Shown here: piece by piece, positions 43,851 through 54,465 of the stretch | How the letters are laid out: each line of letters opens with the position of its first letter | How positions within the stretch are numbered: position 1 is the stretch's first letter | NCBI GenBank assembly: GCA_023213395.1 | Contig: CM041465.1 | Coordinates: 222,153,741 to 222,217,740, forward strand | Length of the DNA stretch: 64,000 bases | Origin: Cycas panzhihuaensis | Taxonomy: Eukaryota; Cycadophyta | Direction of reading: 5' to 3' | The notes under the pieces: generated by a model | Database searches by the model: none | Seen by the model: only the letters and a program-made list of their open reading frames with translations | Told to the model about the DNA's origin: nothing | Program-made: the position numbers and the translations under genes

Positions 43851-44394
43851 ATTTTTTAAGTTTTTTATATTTTTATTTTCTATTAGGGCTTTACCCTAAT
43901 CTAGTTGATTTCATCTAAAAAAAAGGATAAATTACACTCCATTGATAGCCAAACTGGGGCAATTTGATGCCTTGGTCACTTTGGATAAATCATATTTGAT
44001 CCTAAGTATGTATTTTTTTGTTTTATTCTTGATTTTTATTTTATTTTTTATATACTATAAATTATTACAATATTGTGAATTATAGTAGAAACCCTAGTAA
44101 TGTTATATATATTTATAGTTATACCACAAAGATATTTACAGTTATGTAGAAGAATCTATGGTACCAAATAAAAATAAGGGAATTTAAAAACTTTATCCAT
44201 AAATAACTCTTGAATTCCTTGATTAGATTTACTAATAGCATGTGCCTACCCCAGAATTATTTTAGATTGATTTTCCTTATATTTTGTGCTATCTTACATG
44301 CTATTACTATGATCAATAATCACTAAAACATTAACACACCCATGTTGATCCTTGCTCAATTGATGCTGGAATAAGATAGAGTCATTTTGAGGTA
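43851..44394. other. AT-rich gap between elements I and H, no gene
   Basis: About 540 bp of AT-rich sequence lying between the start of I's gag (minus) and the antisense frame of H. An LTR or untranslated region of I or H belongs here, but I found no clear LTR ends or primer binding site. Confidence 0.45.
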
Positions 44395-45250
44395 ATTTTA
44401 GCTACTTAAGGTGATGATGACATGCCAATATGAATTAGAAGAGGCCCTACTAGTAGATATCATATCCTATTGGGATCATCACTAATAGGTGTTCCATCTA
44501 CTAGCTATTAGGGATGTAACGATTATATTACATAACATTCATAGGATCATTAGGCTTTTGATGAGGGGACTACCTCTACAGTTGGGCATGCTACCAATCA
44601 TGAAGGATGCATATAGAGTTGTCACCTAGTTCTTCTATGGTAGGGATCAATGGGATTGGAAAGGAGGGGGTTTAGGATTTATTCTAGGTTCTAAGATTCC
44701 TTAATCAAGGAAATTGATTATTTATGCCATTATATTTTAGATATCCTAGAGATACAACTATATTGAGATTCCTAGAGGATGGATAGACATGTTTTGATGA
44801 TGTGAGGTAGGGAAGAAATTGGATTAGGCAGCCCTCATGGTGGCTAATGTATAGGCTCAACTAGACTAGATTTAGGTAGCAAGGCATAGGGGTTTCTCAT
44901 ATTGCACCTTACTCCAGTGTTGGTTTTCTAATCACTTCCATGGAATAGGGTCAAGGACAAGGTTGCAACTAGTGGAGGATGGGGGCTTATTGGTGCATAG
45001 ATAACCAACTTGATTTAGAACCCTAAGAGAGTCAGAGTAGGTCTCTTGTATGGTGCATGCCATATCCTTAGACCTGCTGATATTGGATGACTATGTGAGA
45101 CATCTATACAATGGTGTTCAATGGAGTAGTGACAAGAAGGGAGATATAGATGTAAAAGGGGAGCTAATAATGAATGGTGAGGAGGTAGGAGAGGGTGAGG
45201 ACCTTAAGTGGATGTATATAGATGGTGAGGAGCTACTATTATTATGATGA
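44395..45250 (+). pseudogene. Plant-mobile-domain-like frame, antisense to element H
   Basis: Plus strand, 3' of H's pol. Near 44462-44575 it reads ISYWDHH, two stops, VFHLLAIRDVTIIL and HNIHRIIRLLMRG, fitting the PMD core W-x-x-x-x-x-x-F-H-L-x-x-G-(D/E)-x-T-I-x-L-x-D-(I/V)-x-R-(I/L)-x-G-L-x-x-x-G. Further on: FFYGRDQWDWKGGGLGFILGS near 44631, IPRGWIDMF near 44768, GFSYCTLLQCWFSNHFH near 44890, and an open C-terminal frame of 65 codons at 45050-45247 ending in acidic residues. Family knowledge: PMD occurs in plant MAIN/MAIL1-type genes and in some transposons. The call rests on motif pattern, not a search. Confidence 0.5.
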
Positions 45251-45625
45251 GGACCTTAAGTGGATGTATGTAGATGTAATATATCATTTTCATGAGGATG
45301 TATGATTTACTTTCATGTACTGTTAAATAGATATCACTTTTATGTATGGCATTGTGGCATATACAACATATAAAACATAGTCACAACTCCATTGATATGC
45401 ATGTGGTGTGATATAACACATTATGTTAGTAATTTATACTTGTGGAGGAGTCATAAATGCCTATGGGGAATGCCCATGGGGAAAGAGGAGAGGCTCATTG
45501 TGGAGAATAGACTGCCATTATTTGCATAAAGGAGGGTCACACCTTATGGATATAAAATCTTAGAAAAGTAAATATACATTTTTGAGTAATTTTAGGGATT
45601 TTATGATTTTTTTGGTTTTTTTAAA

Positions 45626-45673
45626 GATATTAATTATAGGTGATAGTTAAGATATTAATTATAGGTGATAGTT
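45626..45673 (+). repeat. Two tandem copies of a 25-bp unit
   Basis: Units begin at 45626 and 45651, both reading GATATTAATTATAGGTGATAGTT; no function evident. Confidence 0.9.
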
Positions 45674-45849
45674 TATACTCATGATAAAGTAAAGTGCCCT
45701 AATGGGGTGAAATCCCACCTATGGTTGATGATATGATAGAGTAATAAGATTAACATGATGGGATGCCCTTCGTTAAGGCAATGCATGTCATGAATAAAGG
45801 TACTTTAGGATCGTTTTGGAGGAAGTTATCCTATGCATTAGGGGAGTCA

Positions 45850-47060
45850 ACTATAAAACTTCTTGAGGAATTTTCCATTGATGGTCTTTTTGAATTTGAG
45901 ACCTTCTAATATTATAATTCAATATGCCATGTTGTCCAAGCTTTGTAAAATGATAAATGGATTGACCCATTTGGGACCAAATTTTGATAAACAGTCATGT
46001 AAATACTCTAACTTAAAGACTTTATCCCCTAGAGCTAAGGGTTGAAGCCATATGTATTTGCTGTGGGCCTTTTGTGCTTTAGCATTTGATGCCAAATTTG
46101 CTTGATAGGTAATAAGACATTTCTCATCAAGTGCCCCAAGATCAAGTAGATAGGGTTGTCATCACCACTCTTCATTAATGAAATCTCTAAGAAAAACCCA
46201 TAATGATGGGATTCCTTCTCAAGGGATAAGATAACCTTTGATTTATAGATTAAAGAAAAGGGTGTCATGCCTGTGGCCATCCTTATGGATGTTTAATAGC
46301 TCTAACAGGCTAGGTAGAGTTGTAGGTACTAATCTCTTTGAGATTAGGCTATGATCTTCTTTAGGATGTTGCTCAAGGTCTTGTTAAAATCTTTGATTTA
46401 GTCGATGGCTTAGGGGTAATATGGAGATGAGGTTTTATGGGAGATTTAGAATCTCTCATATAGAATGGAATCTCTATTAGAGTGCATGATGCTAACTATC
46501 ACGAGGAAGTCCTCTTTCCAAAATCACCTTGGGTTTGGAGGTGGCACTGAGGAACACCGTGGTGGACATTCATGCTATGTAGGTACAACTGACTCCTCAT
46601 GATGGGGGAGTGTTGGAGCGCATGATGCTAACTATCACAAGGAAGTCCTCTTCCCAAAATCACCTTGGGGCTTTTGGTGTAATCACAGCTCGTGACAATC
46701 TCATTATCAGTGATTAAGATGTTAGAGACTCTAAACTAATAAATAATATATTGAAACATGAAGGTGGTGATCATTTTGCCTGTCATAGAAGAGAGGGAAA
46801 CTACCTTATCCCATTTGGTGATGTATTTCATTGTAGTTAGAATGAACTTGTTTTATACCAAGGATGGTGGTATTACAGATCCAAGGAGGTTGAGAGCCCA
46901 TTGGGAGAATGGCCATGGTGACCTTGGGGCATGTAACACTTTAAACGACTAATGGATAATGTTGGAGTACTCTTGGCATTTCTAATAGCATCGCACATAA
47001 GCATGAGCTTCCTTGAATACATTTGGCCAATATAGTCCTATTTGTAGAATCCTTTGAGCT
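45850..47060 (-). pseudogene. Integrase of element H
   Basis: Minus strand. Frame 46035-46280 begins MATGMTPFSLIYKSKVILSLE, the conserved T-x-x-T-P-(F/Y)-x-L-V-Y-G-x-E-A stretch of Tat/Athila integrases. FGPKWVNPFIIL and LKFKKTINGKFLKKFYS near 45990-45860 are the GPY/F module and C-terminal end. HKTSSPYYP near 46430 corresponds to the region around the third catalytic residue. Between 46480 and 46680 the coding sequence is disrupted by a 54-bp direct repeat with foreign-looking DNA between the copies. Confidence 0.78.
46480..46669. repeat. 54-bp direct repeat inside H integrase
   Basis: Copies 46480-46533 and 46616-46669, 136 bp apart, both running from GAG(T/C)GCATGATGCTAAC to ATCACCTTGGG with only three or so differences. 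The 82 bp between them do not fit integrase. Confidence 0.85.
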
Positions 47061-47299
47061 ATAGATTGTCCAAAAATGGCTTCCATAAATACTATTATGA
47101 CATTCATGGATGACTTGATTTATCTTATCAAGATTGATGCACTTAAGAAGGACTCCTTCAAATAACCTCTCATATAATACATCCTCTATGAGAAAGTATC
47201 AGTGGGTAGTTACCCTTATGGGAAGCTTTACCTTCTTTCTTATATCTTGGGGCTACCTTTTTTGAGTCAAATATAAAACAATGTCACCATATCTTACCT

Positions 47300-47950
47300 T
47301 ATTAATTGCCCTTTAGCCCTTAGTTTATTTAAATATGAAGATCACCTTATCGGTTAAGGAGTAATCAACCAAAGCACTTGAAGAATTAGGGAGGGGCATA
47401 GGGGCAAGTTACTCAATAACTACCATCTCTTTCTTGGACTTTCTATTGATAAGTTTTAAGTCATACTCTTTTAATAAGATAACCCATTTGCTAGTTTATC
47501 TAGTCAAATTAGACCTCATCATAATGGAACAAAGTGGATTTAATTAGATGATTACATTGGTTCTGTTGTTTAAGAGGGAATGCCTTAGTTTCTTAACAAT
47601 AAATATAAGGGATAAACACTCTTTCTTTGTAGGGGTGTAGTTAACCTGGATAGCAACCAATGTTTGATTTATAAATTAGATGGCCCTCTCAGTTTTTAGG
47701 TCATCTTCTTGGGTAAGCATAATGCTAATCGACTCATCAATTAATGAAGTGTATAGAATGAATGGTCGATTGAACATAGGCAGAGCCAGAGTAGGGGTGA
47801 AGATGAGAACTCACTTGAGCTCTTAGAAGGCCTATTGGGCTTTGGGGGACCAAAAAAATAGGGTCCTTTTCTTTAGAAGAGTCATTAGCAACCTTGTGTT
47901 CAGGGCAAAGTCCACCAAGAATCATCATAGGAACACTAATCTACCATAAA
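47300..47950 (-). pseudogene. RNase H of element H
   Basis: Minus strand. INQTLVAIQVNYTPTKKECLSL and KKLRHSLLNNRTNVI (about 47685-47545) match gypsy RNase H (I-x-Y-x-S-x-x-L-x-x-x-E-x-x-Y-x-x-x-E-K-E) and its L-R-H-Y-L end. Upstream, 47737-47928 is the connection region. Several stops. Confidence 0.72.
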
Positions 47951-48099
47951 ATAATTTGATTTGCCTTGAGTTTTTGGGAGAGGCATTTCTATTATGGCCT
48001 TGACTTTATTGGGATGAACTTGGATTCTTTGTTGAGAAATATAAAAGCCTAGCAGTTTACTAGTTGTTATGGTAAAGGCACACTTGAGAGGTTAAGGCT

Positions 48100-48564
48100 A
48101 ATATGATACTTCCTACACCTAAGGAAAATCTTCCTCAAGTATGTAAGGTGATTAGCTCTCTTATGTGGAGGCATATCAAATCATCCATAAAAACCTCTAA
48201 GATTTTGTTCATGAGGTAATGGAAAATGAAGTGCATGGAAAGTTGGTAAGTAGCATTAGTATTCTTAAGTCTAAAAGGCATTACCATGTAGGTGAACATT
48301 TCCTAGGGAGTAGTAAAGGCTATCTTGTGATAGTTCTCAAGTGAGATCTAAATCTAGTTATAGCCTAAGAACCCATCCATCAAAGACATGACTTCAAATC
48401 TAGTAGTCTAGTTAATTATTTAGTTAATAAATAGAAGTGGAAAGTTATTATTAGGGTACACATTATTTATTTCCCTAAAATCTATACAAATGCATATAAT
48501 CCTATTCTTCTTGGCAATTAGCACAATGTTATATACCCACTTGGGGTAATTAATGGGTGTGATA
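48100..48564 (-). pseudogene. Reverse transcriptase of element H, interrupted by F
   Basis: Minus strand. KKNRIICICIDFREINNVYPN near 48520-48450, FEVMSLMDGFLGYN near 48390, KIAFTT near 48325, YMVMPFRLKN near 48285, and the catalytic FMDD at 48180-48191. It matches I at 40544-40960. F entered just upstream (in the gene's direction) of these motifs. Confidence 0.82.
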
Positions 48565-49040
48565 TGTTGGATATATTAAACACTTTTCATGTGTTATATA
48601 TGTATAGGTGTTATACCTAGGCCTCTTTGTGGGATCTAAGGGCCCATTGAAGTGCCCCTGGCTAGGCCCCCTTGAGGGGTCCAATGGTAGGAGCCCTTGA
48701 GAAAAATTTTTAAGTGTCTTATAAGGGTCTTTTTAAATCCATAGTTTATACTTATTATATTATAAAATTATAAGGTGGTATCTTGTAAAATTTTGTCTAT
48801 ATATTCTTATGTAATGGCACATATAAAAAGGTTAGATAAGCACTTGATGAATTAAGAAGAAGAGTTAGGGTTTTCATTTTTATAATTCTTTAGCTATTGC
48901 TCATATTCATAAAATATCTATGCTTAGAACTAAATCTCCTAATGTTCTTTATTATGTGCTTGGTTTATTTATGCTATTTATTTTTTGTATAGATTAGAGT
49001 TATGTTAATACATTGCTTCTATAATTATATTTTCTCTTCA
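48565..49040 (+). repeat. 5' LTR of element F
   Basis: 476 bp, TGTTGG...CTTCA. Aligns with 52716-53212 through shared stretches such as GGCCTCTTT, AAGTGTCTTAT/AGGTGTCTTAT and AATGGCACAT. Confidence 0.88.
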
Positions 49041-49042
49041 TT

Positions 49043-49054
49043 TGGTATCAAGGC
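49043..49054 (+). promoter_or_regulatory. Primer binding site of element F
   Basis: TGGTATCAAGGC two bases after the LTR, a variant of the initiator-Met site. Confidence 0.8.
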
Positions 49055-49119
49055 TAAGGGTTTTCATTCTATGAAAATCCATTTGGTGAGTGAAGGCCTT
49101 ATTTGGTGAACTTGAGTAT

Positions 49120-49900
49120 GAAGATCATGATAAGCACTACAAAGATGGATATTGAAAAGTTTAATAGCTAAAACTTTAAGTTGTAGAAGATAAAGATAAA
49201 AGATATCCTTATTGAGAAAGATCAATGGAATGCTATAGTAGGAACAAAGCTTATGATTATGGGTGATATATTGGAAGAAGCTTGATTGAAAAGTAATTAG
49301 TTCAATAAGGTTATACCTTTTAGATATGATGTTATTGAATATTGGTATAAAGTCTATATCTAAAGATCTTTGGAAAGAGTCATAGGTTCTATATCAGACT
49401 AAGTTCCTAGATAATAAGTTATTTCTTTGGAAAAGGTTGTATTCACTCAAGATGAGTGATGGATATGCAGTTGCAAATCATTTCACTATATTTAACATCA
49501 TGGTGAGCTAGCTTGTTTCAGTTGGGATAATAATATCTAAAGAAGACAAGTGTATTACCTTATTATGTTTGCTTCTTGATTCCTTGGATAATCTTGTAAT
49601 GATGATTAACAACATGACAACTACCACCTTAAAATTTAACAATGTTATTACTGCCCTACTATTAAAAGAGACAAAGTAAAAATCTTCTAAGAATCTTTAG
49701 AAAAAAACATTAATAGTAAGAGCTTGAATGTTAAATCATAACCAATAAAGGCCTAAGAATAAATAATTAAAATCTAGAGGAAAATCTAAATCTCTAAGCA
49801 AAGGCACCTTAATATGCTAGAGATGTGGGAAGGCTGGCCTCATGAAGAGCCAGTGTTGAGTTAAGGTTAATAAAGAAAAGTCACCTAAAGCTACTTCTTC
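49120..49900 (+). pseudogene. gag: gag remnant of element F
   Basis: MDIEKFNS-NFKL near 49147 is the gag N-terminus (normally F-x-G-x-N-F-x-x-W), with IKIKDILIEKDQWNAI after it. A basic tract and a zinc knuckle near 49815-49860 (CxRCGKAGLMKSQC) follow; the knuckle's first cysteine codon has become a stop neighbour and the H is changed to L. Stops throughout. Confidence 0.72.
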
Positions 49901-49969
49901 CATAGTAACAAAAGCCTCTGATGAGACTAATGGTGACGTTTATTTAGCAACCTTAGGTAAGTTATCAAA

Positions 49970-50230
49970 TATTGAGTCTTAGTTAATTTACTCTGGTGCT
50001 TCAATTCATGTTGCTCCCCATAGGGAGTGGTTTTGTAAATACAAAAGTATTAATAGAGGTGAAATATTTCTTGGTGATCATTACCCATATAAGATTATGG
50101 GTCATGGAAGAGTAAAGGTTCAATTTGAGGATGGAAGAGTTGAAACCATCCCTGATGTGAGTCATATTCCTAGTTTGGCTATGAGTCTATTATCTACTAG
50201 TCAATTGGGTGATGTAAAAATAGAAAGTTA
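49970..50230 (+). pseudogene. Aspartic protease of element F
   Basis: LIYSGASIHVAPHREWF near 49984 matches L-D-S-G-A-S-x-H-V, with the catalytic aspartate changed to tyrosine (GAT to TAC region). Then GDHYPYKIMGHGRVKV and IPDVSHIPSLAMSLLS, as expected for a copia protease. Confidence 0.78.
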
Positions 50231-50369
50231 TTTTCAATAAAGATAGTTATAGAATGGTTTGAGAAGCATTAGTGTTAATAAGAGGGGTCTGATTTGGAAT
50301 ACTATATAAGCTTGATGTGAGTATAGTGTATACTAGCAATTGCAATCTAGCTATTACAAAAAGTAGCAA

Positions 50370-51320
50370 TAATGTAAGTGGGACCTAAGTATCACTTGCT
50401 AATAAAACTATACTATGGCATTAAAGATTGGGCCATATTAGAGAGAAAGATCTCCATGATTTATTCCCCAAAGATATGGAAAAAGACATCTTTGGATCCA
50501 TCAATTTTGATTTCTATGAGTATCATTTGTATGGAAAATATAGTTAAGTTAATTTTCTTTCAAGCTCAAAAAGAGTAAAAGGTATTCTATAATTAGTGCA
50601 CAATGATTTTTTTGGGCTTGTTAATATACCCTTATTGGTCAGTTCAAATATTTTATCTTATTCATAGATAATTTCTCAAGAAAGACATAGTTGTACTTTC
50701 TCAGGCAGAAATCTAAGGTCTTTAGTAAATTCAAAGAATTAAAGGCCTTGGTCAAGAATCAGAGTGAGAAGTAGATCAAGGTACTTAGGATAGATGATAG
50801 AGGTGCACTTTGCTCAAAGGAGTTTGAGTAGTTCTATAAGCCATGTGGGATAACAAGGCAGAAGATAACTCTCTATATATCATAATATAATGGAGTTATT
50901 GAAAGGATTGATAGGACCTTGTTTGAGAGATTGAGGATTATGCTTAGAGCTACTAGTTTAGAGAAGGAATTCTAGGCTAAGGCTATGATGACTGTAAACT
51001 ACTTGATAAATATGTCACCAATGACTACCTTAATATAAAAAACACTTGAAGAAGTATGGTCTAGTAAGAAACCATCTCTTGGTTATCTTAGAGTTTTTGG
51101 TTGTGAAGCTTTTATGCATGTTCCTAGACCATAGAGGACTAAGCATGATTTTAAAGTATAAAAGACTATTTTCATTGGCTATAGTGATGGTGTTAAATAG
51201 TACAAGCTTTATAACATTGAAACATAAAAAGTTGTGTATAGTTATGATGTTGTCTTTAGATAGAAGTTTAAGTCTCTAAAGAATGATGAAGAACTAAAGG
51301 AAGAAGACTTTTAAAAGGTA
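50370..51320 (+). pseudogene. Integrase of element F
   Basis: A degraded pre-integrase stretch near 50400, core remnants from 50600 (the second and third catalytic regions unclear), then ERIDRTLFERLRIMLRA near 50897, VNYLINMSP near 50995, the frame 51046-51279 holding KKPSLGYLRVFGCEAFMHVP in another phase, and IFIGYSDG. Typical copia integrase C-terminal motifs. Many stops. Confidence 0.78.
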
Positions 51321-51539
51321 TAATTTGAGGTAATAGATAAAGATTCTATACTAGAATATGAGTTAATTAAAGAGGAAGGATTAGCTATAGAGGTAGCTCA
51401 ACCTCAAGAACCCCACATTTTGAGAAGATCAAATCGTAAGAGAAGACAACTTAATAGGTATATTCTTGAAGACTTTTGTCACTCCTCTTTTATTTTATTT
51501 ATTACATATGATGATTCGGGTATTGTGTAAGAGGCTTTG

Positions 51540-51965
51540 GAGTCAAAAGAGAGGCAACTCTAGATAAAGGTTATAGAAGAAGAAATAATAGCCTTAGAGA
51601 AAATAACACATGGGATTTGGTGGATCTGCTTAATAGTAGAAAACCTATTTATAACAAATGGATCTTTAAGAAGAAGTTGTAAGCAGATGGTACTGTGGAA
51701 AAGTACAAGGCCCACTTGGTTGTAAGGGGCTATTCTTAGGTCAAGGGAATAGATTTTGGTGAGGTATTTTCTCCTATTATAAAAGTAACTTCAATTAGAT
51801 TTTTGTTGGCTATAGTAGTTACCTATTACCTTAAGGTGGATCAAATGGATATGAACACTATATTTCTTCATGGTGACATCAAGGAACAAATTTATATATT
51901 GTAGTCTAAAGGGTTTTAAGTTGCAGGGAAGGAGAATGTGATGCACATGTTGAAGACTTACCAAG
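51540..51965 (+). pseudogene. Reverse transcriptase of element F, catalytic half deleted
   Basis: NNTWDLVDL near 51606, KPIYNKWIFKKK, KYKAHLVVRGY, FSPIIKVTSIRFLLAIV and VDQMDMNTIFLHGDIKEQIYI near 51840-51899. At about 51960 the sequence jumps to a part matching the region after YVDD (IPYASAIHSLIYTMVYTRPNIAY), so the LYGLKQ and YVDD blocks are absent. Confidence 0.82.
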
Positions 51966-52680
51966 AAGTTGAAGACATAACATTTATCCCTTATGCTAGT
52001 GCTATTCATAGCCTGATATATACAATGGTTTATACTCGACCAAACATTGCCTATGTAGTAGGAGTAGTTAGTAGGTATATGTCAAACCTAGGCAAGGAGC
52101 ATTAGGTGGCTATGAAAATAATTTTAGGTATCTATAGGGTATATCAGACTATAAAATTTACTACTAAAGAGATCCCATAGAGAGTAGAATAGTAAACCTC
52201 AAGGAACTTATTAATACTAATTGGGCTAGAGATCCTGATAGTAGAATATCTACAAATAGGTATATTTTTGCCCTTTATGGTTATGCAGTCAGCTAGATGG
52301 ATAAAAAACAATAAGTTATGATACTTTCTAGTATAGAGGAAGAGTATGTAGTAGTTACTCATATATGCAAAGAAGCATTTTGGTTATAGAGATTATACAC
52401 AGATGTTAGCTTCAAATAGGATGCTATGAGGATAGATTACGATAGTCAAAGTGTAATCAATCTGACAAAGAGCCTCACTTTTCATGCTTCGTTAAAGCAT
52501 ATTAATGTGTAATATTATTTTGTGAGGGAAATGATTTAAGATCATAAGGTAGACTTGCATAAGATTATTGCATAGGAGAATACTGCAGACTTATTATCCA
52601 AGATTATTAGCACAGAAAAATTTAGATGGTGTAGAAAGGTAATTCGTGTTTATTATTTTAACATTAAGTAGTTGTATATA
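51966..52680 (+). pseudogene. RNase H of element F
   Basis: Connection (IYTMVYTRPNIAYVVG near 52015), NWARDPDSRISTNRYIF near 52218, SSIEEEYVVVTHICKEAFWL near 52328, DYDSQSVINLTKSLTFHASLKHI near 52437 and NTADLLSKI near 52580. These are the conserved copia RNase H blocks in nearly one frame with several TAG and TAA stops. It ends just before the 3' LTR. Confidence 0.82.
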
Positions 52681-52715
52681 TAGGTTTCTTATAAAGTGTT
52701 CCACAAGTTAGAGAT

Positions 52716-53212
52716 TGTTAGATATCTTAAATAGTTTATAAGTGTTACATAGGCATAGGCATTACACCTGGGCCTCTTTATAAGATTTATGGGACTCGTT
52801 ATAGGGCCCTCAACTAGGGGGTCTAAGGGGTCAGCAACCCCTTAGATGGGGGTTTGAGGGTAGAAGCTCTCAAGAAAAAAATTTAGGTGTCTTATGGGAG
52901 TTATTTCTAACCCATGGTTTATACCCATTGTATTAAAAACTATAAGGTTGTATCTTGTAAAATTATGTATATATATTCCTATGCAATGGCACATGTAAAA
53001 ATGTTAGATGAGCATTTGATGAGTCAAGGAGCAGAGTTGGGGTTTTTATCTTTATAATTTTTTAGATATTACTCAGATTAATAAAAGGTCTATGCTTAGA
53101 CTTAAATCTCCTAGTGTTGTCTGTTGTGTACTTGGTTTATTTATAATATTTATTCTTTATATAGTTTAGAGTTCTATTAATATATTACTTTTATGATTAT
53201 AGTTTCCCTTCA
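52716..53212 (+). repeat. 3' LTR of element F
   Basis: 497 bp, TGTTAG...CTTCA. Contains an additional GGGGTC-rich stretch near 52815-52850 compared with the 5' copy. Confidence 0.86.
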
Positions 53213-54103
53213 TAATGAGGCCAACATTATGTAGCTTTCTTATTTCCATCTTCATAATGACTAATAGTTTAAGATGTAAAGGCCTTTGCTTCTATCAGAC
53301 TGACTTAGCTTTAAAAACCATTGTTAGGTTATGGGTGATAATATTAGGGCTTATGCCCTTCATGTCAATATAGTCCCATACAAAAACATCTTAGTGCTCA
53401 CTAAAAAACTTTATATATTTCTTAATCTCTTAGGGGTAACATTCAATGCTGATATTAATGATCTTATTTGGGGCAAGGATAATATCTCTTATTCCCCTAG
53501 TCAAAAGGATGTTTCCCTTCTTAGAATGAGGAGGGACCTGATCAATTTGGGGACAAGGAGGAATTTAAGTAGTGTTAGGTTATCCATGGAGGAGCCAATG
53601 GTAAGGCACTTTTAAAACCCTAACTTGTGATGCTTTAGAGGGAGATTTAGAGGTGAGCTCGCTAAGTGCTCAAGCAGTGCCTCATCATTTTTAAAATAGG
53701 ACTCCATGGATAGTCTTATATATGGGTGGTGGAAATAGGCTAAGATCTAGGTGGAACTCATATTGATTGATCACCCGCTTAATAAAATGAGGGGACTCCT
53801 CATATGAGTTTGAGTCGAGGTGTAGGATTAGAATACTATCTATAGTAAAAGTGGGAGTCCCATAGGGGTTGTGGTCATATATAATTAATTCAACATGAGA
53901 GAAACTAGATTTAGAATCTTCATCTGAATCATATATGAGGGGGGATTCCTTTAGGATAAGCCTTGAAATTATAAGAATCAAATGATCCCCTATATATTGA
54001 ATCATATTAATACTTTAGGGTGTTGGGTGTAGTTAAGAAGTAGTATCCAATGAGGAACCTGGTTTTGATGGAGTGGACCCATGGGCAATGATCGAAGGGA
54101 CTC
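53213..54103 (-). pseudogene. pol segment of element H between F and G
   Basis: Minus strand. It matches I upstream of its RT (about 41000-41400), for example the plus-strand phrase GTAAAGGCCTTTGCTT versus GTAGAGGCCTTTACTT. The frame 53691-54005 (104 codons) is open but has no recognised domain; it would correspond to the protease-RT linker. G starts at 54104. Confidence 0.6.
54099..54103. repeat. Target site duplication of element G, left copy (GACTC)
   Basis: GACTC directly before G's 5' LTR, repeated at 60681-60685 directly after the 3' LTR. Confidence 0.92.
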
Positions 54104-54450
54104 TATAACATAACCCCAACTTTCCTAAGCATTAGCAAGTGGGAGTTACCAAAGGGTTAAGGATCAATGTAGTTATTAAGATTTGTGTATGGACCACTAA
54201 GCTATCTAATAAGATGTAAAGCTACTAGGGCCACCAATAGAATCACAAGAAAGAAGACCCTCACATGTATATTTAAAGGTCCAAATATCACTTGTAATAG
54301 TTGTTGAGTATTATTATCTTTGAAGAGAAAGTAATTTAGTACTCTCTTTGGTGATCAATTCATTTGTGATATGTTGTAAATTTATGTTATTTTGGTTTTT
54401 ACTTTTGTTGGATTGCATTTGTAAGGTCAATTTTGGGAGGAAACACTCCA
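54104..54450 (+). repeat. 5' LTR of element G
   Basis: Starts TATAACATAACCCC (the 3' copy has TGTAATATAACCCC) and ends AACACTCCA. Confidence 0.9.
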
Positions 54451-54452
54451 AG

Positions 54453-54465
54453 TGGTATTAGAGCC
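54453..54465 (+). promoter_or_regulatory. Primer binding site of element G
   Basis: TGGTATTAGAGCC, one mismatch from the initiator-Met site, two bases after the LTR. Confidence 0.85.

Larger units (their letters stand above)
48565..53212 (+). mobile_element. Ty1/copia retrotransposon F inserted in H, plus strand
   Basis: LTRs 48565-49040 and 52716-53212 (TGTTGGATAT/TGTTAGATAT to CTCTTCA/CCCTTCA), primer binding site TGGTATCAAGGC at 49043-49054, and gag, protease, integrase, truncated RT and RNase H between. A different copia family from A-D. Bases flanking the two ends (TGATA left, TAATG right) do not form a clear 5-bp duplication. All genes have stops, and a deletion has removed the RT catalytic region. 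Confidence 0.88.

Noticed and set aside
48560-53217. Target site duplication of F
   Set aside because: TGATA on the left and TAATG on the right share composition but are not the same 5 bases.
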